DNA from: Alitta virens
Taxonomy: Eukaryota > Annelida > Polychaeta > Phyllodocida > Nereididae
Assembly: GCA_932294295.1 (NCBI GenBank)
Contig: OW028575.1
Span: forward strand, 36,024,253 to 36,088,252
Direction: 5' to 3'
DNA length: 64,000 bases
The notes beneath the pieces are model-generated. The model was not told where the DNA came from. It searched no databases and saw nothing but the letters and a program-made list of their open reading frames with translations. Both the position numbers and the translations under genes were made by a program. Below are positions 12,334-25,500 of this stretch, piece by piece; positions within the stretch are counted from its first letter, which is position 1, and each line of letters begins with the position of its first letter.

Positions 12334-13236
12334 GATTGTTGTTGTTGACAGATTGTTGTTGTTGACAGATTGTTGTTTTTGGCCGATTGTTGTTGTTGGC
12401 AGCTTAATGTTGTTGGCAGCTTAATGTTGTTGGTAGCTTAATGTTCTTACAGGTTGTTGTTGCTGACAGTTTGTTGTTGTTGACAGGTTGTTGTTGATGT
12501 TGACAGGTTGTTGTTGTTGTTGACAGGTTGTTGTTGTTGACAGGTTGTTGTTGTTGACAGCTTGTTATTGTTGACAGATTGATGTTGTTGACAGGTTGCT
12601 CTTCTTGACAGATTGTTGTTGCAGACAGGTTGTTGTTGCTGAAAGGTTGTTGTTGTTGACAGGTTGTTCTTCAGAGTTGGTTCCTGTTGACGGTTGTTGT
12701 TGACAGTTGGTTGTTGTTGACAGTTGGAAGTTGATGACAGATTGTTGTTGTTGACAGTTTGTTGTTGTTTACAGCTTGTTGTTGGTGACAGCATAATGTT
12801 GTTGGCAGCTTAATGTTGTTGGCAGCACAATGTTGTTGGCAGCTTAATGTTGTTGACAGCTTAATGTTGTTGACAGCTTAATGTTGTTGACAGCTTAACG
12901 TTGTTGACAGCTTAACATTGTTGACAGGTTGTTGTTGTTGACAGCTTAATGTTGTTTGCCAGCTTAATGTTGTTGAGAGATTAATGTTGTTGACAGCTTG
13001 TTGTTGTTGACGGTTGTTGTTGACAATTGGTTGTTCCTGACAGTTGGTTGCTGTTGACAGATTGTTGTTGTTGACAGCTTAATGTTGTCGGCAGCTTAAT
13101 GTTGTCGGCAGCTTCATGTTGGAGGCAACTTCATGTTGTCGGCAGCTTCATGATGTTGCTGGCAGCTTAATATTTTTGGCAGCTCAATGTTGTTGGCAGC
13201 TTAATTTTTTGACAGCTTAATGTTGTTGGCAGCTTA

Positions 13237-16200
13237 ATTTTGTTGACAGCTTAATGTCGTGGACAGCTTAATGTTGTTTTCGGATTAATGTTATTGACAG
13301 CTTGTTGTTGTTGACATACTGTTGTTGTTGACAGCTTGTTGTTCAGAGGTGGTTGCTGTTGACGGTTGTTGTTGACAGTTGTTGTTGACAAGTGGTTGTT
13401 GTTGACAGATTGTTATTGTTGATAGCTCAATGTTGTTGGCAGCTCAATGTTGTTGGCAGCTCAATGTTGTTGGCAGCTCAATTTTGTTGGCAGCTCAATT
13501 TTGTTGGGAGCTCATTTTTGTCGGGAGCTCATTTTGTTGACAGAATGTTGTTGTTGACAGCTTAATGTTGTTGGCAGCTTAATGTGGTTGACAACTTAAT
13601 GTTGTTGACAGATTAATGTTGTTGACAGGTTGTTGTTGCTAACAGTTTGTTGTTGTTGCCAGGTTGTTGTTGTTGTTGTCATTGACAGGTTGTTGTTGTT
13701 GTTGTTGTTGACAGGTTGTTGTTGACAGGTTGATGTTGTTGACAGTTGGTTGTTGTTGACAGTTTATTGTTGCTGACAGGTCAATGTTGTTGACAGCTCA
13801 ATGATGTTGACAGCTTATTGTTGTTGACAGCTTAATGTTGTTGACAGCTTAATGTTGTTGATAGCTTGTTATTGTTGACTGATTGCTGTTGTTGAAAGCT
13901 TGCTCTTCTTGACAGATTGTTGTTGTATACAGGTTGTTTTTGCTGACAGGTTGTTGTTGTTGACAGGTTGTTGTTGTTGACAGCTTGTTATTGTTGACAG
14001 ATTGATGTTGTTGACAGATTGCTCTTCTTGACAGATTGTTGTTGCTGACAGGTTGTTGTTGCTGAAAGGTTGTTGTTGTTGTTGACAGGTTGTTGTTGAT
14101 GTTGACAGGTTGTTGTTGTTGACAGGTTGTTGTTGTTGACAGCTTGTTATTGTTGACAGATTGATGTTGTTGACAGGTTGCTCTTCTTGACAGATTGTTG
14201 TTGCTGACAGGTTGTTGTTGCTGAAAGGTTGTTGTTGTTGTTCACAGGTTGTTCTTCAGAGTTGGTTCCTGTTGACGGTTGTTGTTGACAGTTGGTTGTT
14301 GTTGACAGTTGGAAGTTGATGAGAGATTGTTGTTGTTGACAGTTTGTTGTTGTTTACCGCTTGTTGTTGGTGACAGCATAATGATGTTGGCAGCACAATG
14401 TTGTTGGCAGCTTAATGTTGTTGACAGATTGTTGTTGTTGACAGCTTAATGTTGTTAGCCAGCTTAATGTTGTTGACAGCTTAATGTCGTTGACAGCTTA
14501 ATGTTGTTTTCGGATTAATGTTATTGACAGCTTGTTGTTGTTGACATACTGTTGTTGTTGACGGCTTGTTGTTCAGAGGTGGTTGCTGTTGACGGTTGTT
14601 GTTGACAGTTGTTGTTGACAAGTGGTTGTTGTTGACAGATTGTTATTGTTGATAGCTCAATGTTGTTGGCAGCTCAATGTTGTTGGCAGCTCAATGTTGT
14701 TGGCAGCACAATTTTGTTGGCAGCTCAATTTTGTTGGGAGCTCATTTTTGTTGGGAGCTCATTTTGTTGACAGAATGTTGTTGTTGACAGCTTAATGTTG
14801 TTGGCAGCTTAATGTTGTTGACAACTTAATGTTGTTGACAGATTAATGTTGTTGACAGGTTGTTGTTGCTAACAGTTTGTTGTTGATGCCAGGTTGTTGT
14901 TGTTGTTGTCGTTGACAGGTTGTTGTTGTTGCTGTTGTTGTTGACAGGTTGTTGTTGACAGGTTGATGTTGTTGACAGTTGGTTGTTGTTGACAGTTTCT
15001 TGTTGCTGACAGGTCAATGTTGTTGACAGCTCAATGATGTTGACAGCTTATTGTTGTTGACAGCTTAATGTTGTTGACAGCTTAATGTTGTTGACAGCTT
15101 AATGTTGTTGACAGCTCAATGTTGACAGCTTGTTTTGTTGACAGCTTGCTCTTCTTTACAGGTTGTTGTTGTTGACAGGTTGTTCTTTAGTGTTGGTTCC
15201 TGTTGACGGTTGTTGTTAACAGTTTGTTGTTGTTGTTGACAGCTTGTTGTTGTTGATAGGTTGTTTTTGTTGAGATGTTGTTGTTGTTGAGAGGTTGTTG
15301 TTGTTGACAGGTTGTTGTTGTTGACAGCCTGTTGTTGACAGGTTGATGTTGTTGACAGTTGGTTGTTGTTGACAGTTTGTTGTTGCTGACAGCTCAATGT
15401 TGTTGACAGCTCAATGATGTTGACAGCTTAATGTTGTTGACAGCCTAATGTTGTTGACAGCTTAATGTTGTTGACAGCTTAATGTTGATAGCTTAATGTT
15501 GTTGATAGCTTAATGTTGTTGATAGCTTCTTATTGTTGACTGATTGCTGTTGTTGAAAGCTTGCTCTTCTTGACAGATTGTTGTTGTATACAGGTTGTTT
15601 TTGCTGACAGGTTGTTGTTGTTGACAGCTTGTTATTGATGACAGATTGATGTTGTTGACAGGTTGTTGTTGTTGACAGATTGTTGTTGCAGACAGGTTGT
15701 TGTTGCTGAAAGGTTGTTGTTGTTGACAGGTTGTTCTTCAGAGTTGGTTCCTGTTGACGGTTGTTGTTGACAGTTGGTTGTTGTTGAGAGTTGGAAGTTG
15801 ATGACAGATTGTTGTTGTTGACAGTTTGTTGTTGTTTACAGCTTGTTGTTGGTGACAGCATAATGTTGTTGGCAGCTTAATGTTGTTGGCAGCACAATGT
15901 TGTTGGCAGCTTAATGTTGTTGACAGATTGTTGTTGTTGACAGCTTAATGTTGTTTGCCAGCTTAATGTTGTTGACAGCTTAATGTCGTTGACAGCTTAA
16001 TGTTGTTTTCGGATTAATGTTATTGACAGCTTGTTGTTGTTGACATACTGTTGTTGTTGACAGCTTCTTGTTTTGAGGTGGTTGCTGTTGACAGTTGTTG
16101 TTGACAGTTGTTGTTGACAAGTGGTTGTTGTTGACAGATTGTTATTGTTGACAGCTCAATGTTGTTGGCAGCTCAATGTTGTTGGCAGCTCAATGTTGTT

Positions 16201-19200
16201 GGCAGCTCAATTTTGTTGGCAGCTCAATTTTGTTGGGAGCTCATTTTGTTGACAGAATGTTGTTGTTGACAGCTTAATGTTGTTGGCAGCTTAATATTGT
16301 TGACAACTTAATGTTGTTGACAGATTAATGTTGTTGACAGGTTGTTGTTGCTAACAGTTTGTTGTTGTTGCCAGGTTGTTGTTGTTGTTGTCGTTGACAG
16401 GTTGTTGTTGTTGTTGTTGTTGTTGACAGGTTGTTGTTGACAGGTTGATGTTGTTGACAGTTGGTTGCTGTTGACAGTTTCTTGTTGCTGACAGGTCAAT
16501 GTTGTTGAAAGCTCAATGATGTTGACAGCTTATTGTTGTTGACAGCTTAATGTTGTTGACAGCTTAATGTTGTTGACAGCTTAATGTTGTTGACAGCTCA
16601 ATGTTGACAGCTTGTTTTTGTTGACAGCTTGCTCTTCTTTACAGGTTGTTGTTGTTGACAGGTTGTTCTTTAGTGTTGGTTCCTGTTGACGGTTGTTGTT
16701 AACAGTTCGTTGTTGTTGTTGACAGCTTTTTGTTGTTGACAGGTTGTTTTTGTTGAGATGTTGTTGTTGTTGAGAGGTTGTTGTTGTTGACAGGTTGTTG
16801 TTGTTGACAGCCTGTTGTTGACAGGTTGATGTTGTTGACAGTTGGTTGTTGTTGACAGTTTGTTGTTGCTGACAGCTCAATGTTGTTGACAGCTCAATGA
16901 TGTTGACAGCTTAATGTTGTTGACAGCCTAATGTTGTTGACAGCTTAATGTTGTTGACAGCTTAATGTTGATAGCTTAATGTTGTTGATAGCTTAATGTT
17001 GTTGATAGCCTTTTATTGTTGACTGATTGCTGTTGTTGAAAGCTTGCTCTTCTTGACAGATTGTTGTTGTATACAGGTTTTTTTTGCTGACAGGTTGTTG
17101 TTGTTGACAGGTTGTTGTTGTTGACAGCTTGTTATTGTTGACAGATTGATGTTGTTGACAGATTGCTCTTCTTGACAGATTGTTGTTGCTGACAGGTTGT
17201 TGTTGCTGAAAGGTTGTTGTTGTTGTCGACAGGTTGTTGTTGATGTTGACAGGTTGTTGTTGTTGACAGGTTGTTGTTGTTGACAGCTTGTTATTGTTGA
17301 CAGATTGATGTTGTTGACATGTTGCTCTTCTTGACAGATTGTTGTTGCTGACAGGTTGTTGTTGCTGAAAGGTTGTTGTTGTTGTTGACAGGTTGTTCTT
17401 CAGAGTTGGTTCCTGTTGACGGTTGTTGTTGACAGTTGGTTGTTGACAGTTGGAAGTTGATGAGAGATTGTTGTTGTTGACAGTTTGTTGTTGTTTACAG
17501 CTTGTTGTTGGTGACAACTTAATGTTGTTGACAGCTTAATGTTGTTGACAGCTTAACGTTGTTGACAGCTAAACGTTGTTGACAGGTTGTTGTTGTTGAC
17601 AGCTTAATGTTGTTTGCCAGCTTAATGTTGTTGAGAGATTAATGTTGTTGACAGCTTGTTGTTGTTGACGGTTGTTGTTGACAATTGGTTGTTCCTGACA
17701 GTTGGTTGCTGTTGACAGATTGTTGTTGTTGACAGCTTAATGTTGTCGGCAGCTTAATGTTGTCGGCAGCTTCATGTTGGAGGCAACTTCATGTTGTCGT
17801 CAGCTTCATGATGTTGCTGGCAGCTTAATATTTTTGGCAGCTCAATGTTGTTGGCAGCTTAATTTTTTGACAGCTTAATGTTGTTGGCAGCTTAATGTTG
17901 CTGGCAGCTCAGTGTTGTTGGCAGCTCAGATTTTTTAACAGCTCAGATTTGTTGCAAGCTCAATTTTGTTGACAGAATGTTGTTGTTGACATAATGTTGT
18001 TGTTGACAGATTGTTGTTGACAGATTGTTGTTGACTGATTGTTGTTGACTGATTGTTGTTGACTGATTGTTGTTGACTGATTGTTGTTGTTGACAGATTG
18101 TTGTTGTTGACAGATTGTTGTTGTTGGCCGATTGTTGTTGTTGGCAGCTTAATGTTGTTGGCAGCTTAATGTTGTTGGCAGCTTAATGTTCTTACAGGTT
18201 GTTGTTGCTGACAGTTTGTTGTTGTTGACAGGTTGTTGTTGATGTTGACAGGTTGTTGTTGTTGTTGACAGGTTGTTGTTGTTGACAGGTTGTTGTTGTT
18301 GACAGCTTGTTATTGTTGACCGATTGATGTTGTTGACAGGTTGCTCTTCTTGACAGATTGTTGTTGCAGACAGGTTGTTGTTGCTGAAAGGTTGTTGTTG
18401 TTGACAGGTTGTTCTTCAGAGTTGGTTCCTGTTGACGGTTGTTGTTGACAGTTGGTTGTTGTTTACAGCTTGTTGTTGTTGACAGTTTGTTGTTGTTTAC
18501 AGCTTGTTGTTGGTGACAGCATAATGTTGTTGGCAGCTTAATGTTGTTGGCAGCACAATGTTGTTGGCAGCTTAATGTTGTTGACAGCTTAATGTTGTTG
18601 ACAGCTTAATGTTGTTGACAGCTTAACGTTGTTGACAGCTTAACGTTGTTGACAGGTTGTTGTTGTTGACAGCTTAATGTTGTTTGCCAGCTTAATGTTG
18701 TTGAGAGATTAATGTTGTTGACAGCTTGTTGTTGTTGACGGTTGTTGTTGACAATTGGTTGTTCCTGACAGTTGGTTGCTGTTGACAGATTGTTGTTGTT
18801 GACAGCTTAATGTTGTCGGCAGCTTAATGTTGTCGGCAGCTTCATGTTGGAGGCAACTTCATGTTGTCGGCAGCTTCATGATGTTGCTGGCAGCTTAATA
18901 TATTTGGCAGCTCAATGTTGTTGGCAGCTTAATTTTTTGACAGCTTAATGTTGTTGGCAGCTTAATGTTGTTGGCAGCTCAGTGTTGTTGGCAGCTCAGA
19001 TTTTTTAACAGCTCAGATTTGTTGTAAGCTCAATTTTGTTGACAGAATGTTGTTGTTGACATAATGTTGTTGTTGACAGATTGTTGTTGACAGATTGTTG
19101 TTGTCAGATTGTTGTTGACTGATTGTTGTTGTTGACAGATTGTTGTTGTTGACAGATTGTTGTTGTTGGCCGATTGTAGTTGTTGGCAGCTTAATGTTGT

Positions 19201-22200
19201 TGGCAGCTTAATGTTGTTGGCAGCTTAATGTTCTTGACAGGTTGTTGTTGCTGACAGTTTGTTGTTGTTGACAGGTTGTTGTTGATGTTGACAGGTTGTT
19301 GTTGTTGACAGGTTGTTGTTGTTGACAGGTTGTTGTTGTTGACAGCTTGTTATTGTTGACAGATTGATGTTGTTGACAGGTTGCTCTTCTTGACAGATTG
19401 TTGTTGCAGACAGGTTGTTGTTGCTGAAAGGTTGTTGTTGTTGACAGGTTGTTCTTCAGAGTTGGTTCCTGTTGACGGTTGTTGTTGACAGTTGGTTGTT
19501 GTTGAGAGTTGGAAGTTGATGACAGATTGTTGTTGTTGACAGTTTGTTGTTGTTTACAGCTTGTTGTTGGTGACAGCATAATGTTGTTGGCAGCACAATG
19601 TTGTTGGCAGCTTAATGTTGTTGACAGATTGTTGTTGTTGACAGCTTAATGTTGTTTGCCAGCTTAATGTTGTTGACAGCTTAATGTCGTTGACAGCTTA
19701 ATGTTGTTTTCGGATTAATGTTATTGACAGCTTGTTGTTGTTGACATACTGCTGTTGTTGACAGCTTGTTGTTCAGAGGTGGTTGCTGTTGACGGTTGTT
19801 GTTGACAGTTGTTGTTGACAAGTGGTTGTTGTTGACAGATTGTTATTGTTGATAGCTCAATGTTGTTGGCAGCTCAATGTTGTTGGCAGCTCAATGTTGT
19901 TGGCAGCTCAATTTTGTTGGCAGCTCAATTTTGTTGGGAGCTCATTTTTGTCGGGAGCTCATTTTATTGACAGAATGTTGTTGTTGACAGCTTAATGTTG
20001 TTGGCAGCTTAATGTGGTTGACAACTTAATGTTGTTGACAGATTAATGTTGTTGACAGGTTGTTGTTGCTAACAGTTTGTTGTTGTTGCCAGGTTGTTGT
20101 TGTTGTTGTCATTGACAGGTTGTTGTTGTTGTTGTTGTTGACAGGTTGATGTTGTTGACAGTTGGTTGTTGTTGACAGTTTCTTGTTGCTGACAGGTCAA
20201 TGTTGTTGACAGCTCAATGATGTTGACAGCTTAATGTTGTTGACAGCCTAATGTTGTTGACAGCTTAATGTTGTTGACAGCTTAATGTTGATAGCTTAAT
20301 GTTGTTGATAGCTTAATGTTGTTGATAGCTTGTTATTGTTGACTGATTGCTGTTGTTGAAAGCTTGCTCTTCTTGACAGATTGTTGTTGTATACAGGTTG
20401 TTTTTGCTGACAGGTTGTTGTTGTTGACAGGTTGTTGTTGTTGACAGCTTGTTATTGATGACAGATTGATGTTGTTGACAGGTTGCTCTTCTTGACAGAT
20501 TGTTGTTGCAGAGTTGGTTCCTGTTGACGGTTGTTGTTGACAGTTGGTTGTTGTTGAGAGTTGGAAGTTGATGACAGATTGTTGTTGTTGACAGTTTGTT
20601 GTTGTTTACAGCTTGTTGTTGGTGACAGCATAATGTTGTTGGCAGCTTAATGTTGTTGGCAGCACAATGTTGTTGGCAGCTTAATGTTGTTGACAGATTG
20701 TTGTTGTTGACAGCTTAATGTTGTTTGCCAGCTTAATGTTGTTGACAGCTTAATGTCGTTGACAGCTTAATGTTGTTTTCGGATTAATGTTATTGACAGC
20801 TTGTTGTTGTTGACATACTGTTGTTGACAGCTTCTTGTTCAGAGGTGGTTGCTGTTGACGGTTGTTGTTGACAGTTGTTGTTGACAAGTGGTTGTTGTTG
20901 ACAGATTGTTATTGTTGACAGCTCAATGTTGTTGGCAGCTCAATGTTGTTGGCAGGTCAATGTTGTTGGCAGCTCAATTTTGTTGGCAGCTCAATTTTGT
21001 TGGGAGCTCATTTTGTTGACAGAATGTTGTTGTTGACAGCTTAATGTTGTTGGCAGCTTAATATTGTTGACAACTTAATGTTGTTCACAGATTAATGTTG
21101 TTGACAGGTTGTTGTTGCTAACAGTTTGTTGTTGTTGCCAGGTTGTTGTTGTTGTTGTCGTTGACAGGTTGTTGTTGTTGTTGTTGTTGACAGGTTGTTG
21201 TTGACAGGTTGATGTTGTTGACAGTTGGTTGTTGTTGACAGTTTCTTGTTGCTGACAGGTCAATGTTGTTGACAGCTCAATGATGTTGACAGCTTATTGT
21301 TGTTGACAGCTTAATGTTGTTGACAGCTTAATGTTGTTGACAGCTCAATATTGACAGCTTGTTTTTGTTGACAGCTTGCTCTTCTTTACAGGTTGTTGTT
21401 GTTGACAGGTTGTTCTTTAGTGTTGGTTCCTGTTGACGGTTGTTGTTAACAGTTCGTTGTTGTTGTTGACAGCTTTTTGTTGTTGACAGGTTGTTTTTGT
21501 TGAGATGTTGTTGTTGTTGAGAGGTTGTTGTTGTTGACAGGTTGTTGTTGTTGACAGCCTGTTGTTGACAGGTTGATGTTGTTGACAGTTGGTTGTTGTT
21601 GACAGTTTGTTGTTGCTGACAGCTCAATGTTGTTGACAGCTCAATGATGTTGACAGCTTAATGTTGTTGACAGCCTAATGTTGTTGACAGCTTAATGTTG
21701 TTGACAGCTTAATGTTGATAGCTTAATGTTGTTGATAGCTTAATGTTGTTGATAGCCTTTTATTGTTGACTGATTGCTGTTGTTGAAAGCTTGCTCTTCT
21801 TGACAGACTGTTGTTGTATACAGGTTGTTTTTGCTGACAGGTTGTTGTTGTTGACAGGTTGTTGTTGTTGACAGCTTGTTATTGTTGACAGATTGATGTT
21901 GTTGACAGATTGCTCTTCTTGACAGATTGTTGTTGCTGACAGGTTGTTGTTGCTGAAAGGTTGTTGTTGTTGTCGACAGGTTGTTGTTGATGTTGACAGG
22001 TTGTTCTTCAGAGTTGGTTCCTGTTGACGGTTGTTGTTGACAGTTGGTTGTTGACAGTTGGAAGTTGATGAGAGATTGTTGTTGTTGACAGTTTGTTGTT
22101 GTTTACAGCTTGTTGTTGGTGACAGCTTAATGTTGTTTACAGCTTAATGTTGTTGACAGCTTAACGTTGTTGACAGCTTAACGTTGTTGACATGTTGTTG

Positions 22201-22500
22201 TTGTTGACAGCTTAATGTTGTTTGCCAGCTTAATGTTGTTGAGAGATTAATGTTGTTGACAGCTTGTTGTTGTTGATGGTTGTTGTTGACAATTGGTTGT
22301 TCCTGACAGTTGGTTGCTGTTGACAGATTGTTGTTGTTGACAGCTTAATGTTGTCGGCAGCTTAATGTTGTCGGCAGCTTCATGTTGGAGGCAACTTCAT
22401 GTTGTCGTCAGCTTCATGATGTTGCTGGCAGCTTAATATTTTTGGCAGCTCAATGTTGTTGGCAGCTTAATTTTTTGACAGCTTAATGTTGTTGGCAGCT
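13237..22500 (-). repeat. Left super-repeat copy B, about 9.26 kb
   Basis: The block order is N-P-M, N-P-S-M, N-P-S-M, D-M, D-M, N-P-M, N-P-S-M and a truncated D. The start is the join TTAATTTTGTTGACAGC inside a D block near 13,236. Compared with copy A, landmarks match at offset 13,242 (34/13276, 1264/14506, 1584/14826), then 12,632 (3676/16308), then 10,384 (8824/19208) and 10,353 (10722/21075); the drops mark copy A's extra segments. Intact blocks include P 14826-15017, S 15116-15397, M 15493-15861, P 16308-16499, S 16581-16880, M 16993-17517, M 19208-19579, P 21075-21263 and S 21328-21627. The P block at about 20,041-20,190 lacks 14 bp present in its counterpart at 29,048. Confidence 0.8.
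18023..18078 (-). repeat. 14-bp sub-array, four units
   Basis: Four perfect copies of GATTGTTGTTGACT in super-repeat copy B. The equivalent in copy C (27,059) has three, because the preceding unit there reads GATTGTTGTTGTCA instead. Confidence 0.9.
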
Positions 22501-25500
22501 CAATGTTGTTGGCAGCTCAATGTTGTTGGCAGCTCAATTTTGTTGGCAGCTCAATTTTGTTGGGAGCTCATTTTTGTCGGGAGCTCATTTTATTGACAGA
22601 ATGTTGTTGTTGACAGCTTAATGTTGTTGGCAGCTTAATGTGGTTGACAACTTAATGTTGTTGACAGATTAATGTTGTTGACAGGTTGTTGTTGCTAACA
22701 GTTTGTTGTTGTTGCCAGGTTGTTGTTGTTGTTGTCATTGACAGGTTGTTGTTGTTGTTGTTGTTGACAGGTTGTTGTTGACAGGTTGATGTTGTTGACA
22801 GTTGGTTGTTGTTGACAGTTTCTTGTTGCTGACAGGTCAATGTTGTTGACAGCTCAATGATGTTGACAGCTTATTGTTGTTGACAGCTTAATGTTGTTGA
22901 CAGCTTAATGTTGTTGATAGCTTGTTATTGTTGACTGATTGCTGTTGTTGAAAGCTTGCTCTTCTTGACAGATTGTTGTTGTATACAGGTTGTTGTTGTT
23001 GACAGATTGCTCTTCTTGACAGATTGCTCTTCTTGACAGATTGTTGTTGCTGACAGGTTGTTGTTGCTGAAAGGTTGTTGTTGTTGTTGACAGGTTGTTG
23101 TTGATGTTGACAGGTTGTTGTTGTTGACAGGTTGTTGTTGTTGACAGCTTGTTATTGTTGACAGATTGATGTTGTTGACAGGTTGCTCTTCTTGACAGAT
23201 TGTTGTTGCTGACAGGTTGTTGTTGCTGAAAGGTTGTTGTTGTTGTTCACAGGTTGTTCTTCAGAGTTGGTTCCTGTTGACGGTTGTTGTTGACAGTTGG
23301 TTGTTGTTGACAGTTGGAAGTTGATGAGAGATTGTTGTTGTTGACAGTTTGTTGTTGTTTACAGCTTGTTGTTGGTGACAGCATAATGATGTTGGCAGCA
23401 CAATGTTGTTGGCAGCTTAATGTTGTTGACAGATTGTTGTTGTTGACAGCTTAATGTTGTTAGCCAGCTTAATGTTGTTGACAGCTTAATGTCGTTGACA
23501 GCTTAATGTTGTTTTCGGATTAATGTTATTGACAGCTTGTTGTTGTTGACATACTGTTGTTGTTGACGGCTTGTTGTTCAGAGGTGGTTGCTGTTGACGG
23601 TTGTTGTTGACAGTTGTTGTTGACAAGTGGTTGTTGTTGACAGATTGTTATTGTTGATAGCTCAATGTTGTTGGCAGCTCAATGTTGTTGGCAGCTCAAT
23701 GTTGTTGGCAGCACAATTTTGTTGGCAGCTCAATTTTGTTGGGAGCTCATTTTTGTTGGGAGCTCATTTTGTTGACAGAATGTTGTTGTTGACAGCTTAA
23801 TGTTGTTGGCAGCTTAATGTTGTTGACAACTTAATGTTGTTGACAGATTAATGTTGTTGACAGGTTGTTGTTGCTAACAGTTTGTTGTTGTTGCCAGGTT
23901 GTTGTTGTTGTTGTCGTTGACAGGTTGTTGTTGTTGCTGTTGTTGTTGACAGGTTGTTGTTGACAGGTTGATGTTGTTGACAGTTGGTTGTTGTTGACAG
24001 TTTCTTGTTGCTGACAGGTCAATGTTGTTGACAGCTCAATGATGTTGACAGCTTATTGTTGTTGACAGCTTAATGTTGTTGACAGCTTAATGTTGTTGAC
24101 AGCTTAATGTTGTTGACAGCTCAATGTTGACAGCTTGTTTTGTTGACAGCTTGCTCTTCTTTACAGGTTGTTGTTGTTGACAGGTTGTTCTTTAGTGTTG
24201 GTTCCTGTTGACGGTTGTTGTTAACAGTTTGTTGTTGTTGTTGACAGCTTGTTGTTGTTGATAGGTTGTTTTTGTTGAGATGTTGTTGTTGTTGAGAGGT
24301 TGTTGTTGTTGACAGGTTGTTGTTGTTGACAGCCTGTTGTTGACAGGTTGATGTTGTTGACAGTTGGTTGTTGTTGACAGTTTGTTGTTGCTGACAGCTC
24401 AATGTTGTTGACAGCTCAATGATGTTGACAGCTTAATGTTGTTGACAGCCTAATGTTGTTGACAGCTTAATGTTGTTGACAGCTTAATGTTGATAGCTTA
24501 ATGTTGTTGATAGCTTAATGTTGTTGATAGCTTCTTATTGTTGACTGATTGCTGTTGTTGAAAGCTTGCTCTTCTTGACAGATTGTTGTTGTATACAGGT
24601 TGTTTTTGCTGACAGGTTGTTGTTGTTGACAGGTTGTTGTTGTTGACAGCTTGTTATTGATGACAGATTGATGTTGTTGACAGGTTGCTCTTCTTGACAG
24701 ATTGTTGTTGCAGACAGGTTGTTGTTGCTGAAAGGTTGTTGTTGTTGACAGGTTGTTCTTCAGAGTTGGTTCCTGTTGACGGTTGTTGTTGACAGTTGGT
24801 TGTTGTTGAGAGTTGGAAGTTGATGACAGATTGTTGTTGTTGACAGTTTGTTGTTGTTTACAGCTTGTTGTTGGTGACAGCATAATGTTGTTGGCAGCTT
24901 AATGTTGTTGGCAGCACAATGTTGTTGGCAGCTTAATGTTGTTGACAGATTGTTGTTGTTGACAGCTTAATGTTGTTTGCCAGCTTAATGTTGTTGACAG
25001 CTTAATGTCGTTGACAGCTTAATGTTGTTTTCGGATTAATGTTATTGACAGCTTGTTGTTGTTGACATACTGTTGTTGTTGACAGCTTCTTGTTTAGAGG
25101 TGGTTGCTGTTGACAGTTGTTGTTGACAGTTGTTGTTGACAAGTGGTTGTTGTTGACAGATTGTTATTGTTGATAGCTCAATGTTGTTGGCAGCTCAATG
25201 TTGTTGGCAGCTCAATGTTGTTGGCAGCTCAATTTTGTTGGCAGCTCAATTTTGTTGGGAGCTCATTTTGTTGACAGAATGTTGTTGTTGACAGCTTAAT
25301 GTTGTTGGCAGCTTAGTATTGTTGACAACTTAATGTTGTTGACAGATTAATGTTGTTGACAGGTTGTTGTTGCTAACAGTTTGTTGTTGTTGCCAGGTTG
25401 TTGTTGTTGTTGTCGTTGACAGGTTGTTGTTGTTGTTGTTGTTGTTGACAGGTTGTTGTTGACAGGTTGATGTTGTTGACAGTTGGTTGTTGTTGACAGT

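Larger units (their letters stand above)
1..13236 (-). repeat. Left super-repeat copy A (expanded)
   Basis: Read left to right, the blocks are N-P-M, N-P-S-M, N-P, partial S, N-P, S-M, D-M, D, partial D, M-D-M, D-M, N-P-M, N-P-S-M, D-M and a truncated D. This is the block order of copy B with four insertions: a tandem duplication of 593 to 599 bp (2,888 to 4,079), a 316-bp tandem duplication (5,948 to 6,579), a segment of about 1.43 kb repeated at an offset of exactly 2,248 bp, and an extra D-M near 11,990 to 12,794. P blocks lie at 354-542, 1584-1775, 3083-3268, 3676-3867, 9659-9847 and 10722-10910. S blocks lie at 1874-2155, 3949-4248 and 10975-11274. M blocks lie at about 600-1130, 2268-2636, 4361-4885, 5568-5885, 6606-7133, 7805-8130, 8824-9195, 9960-10270, 11395-11770 and 12447-12794. 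Confidence 0.8.
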
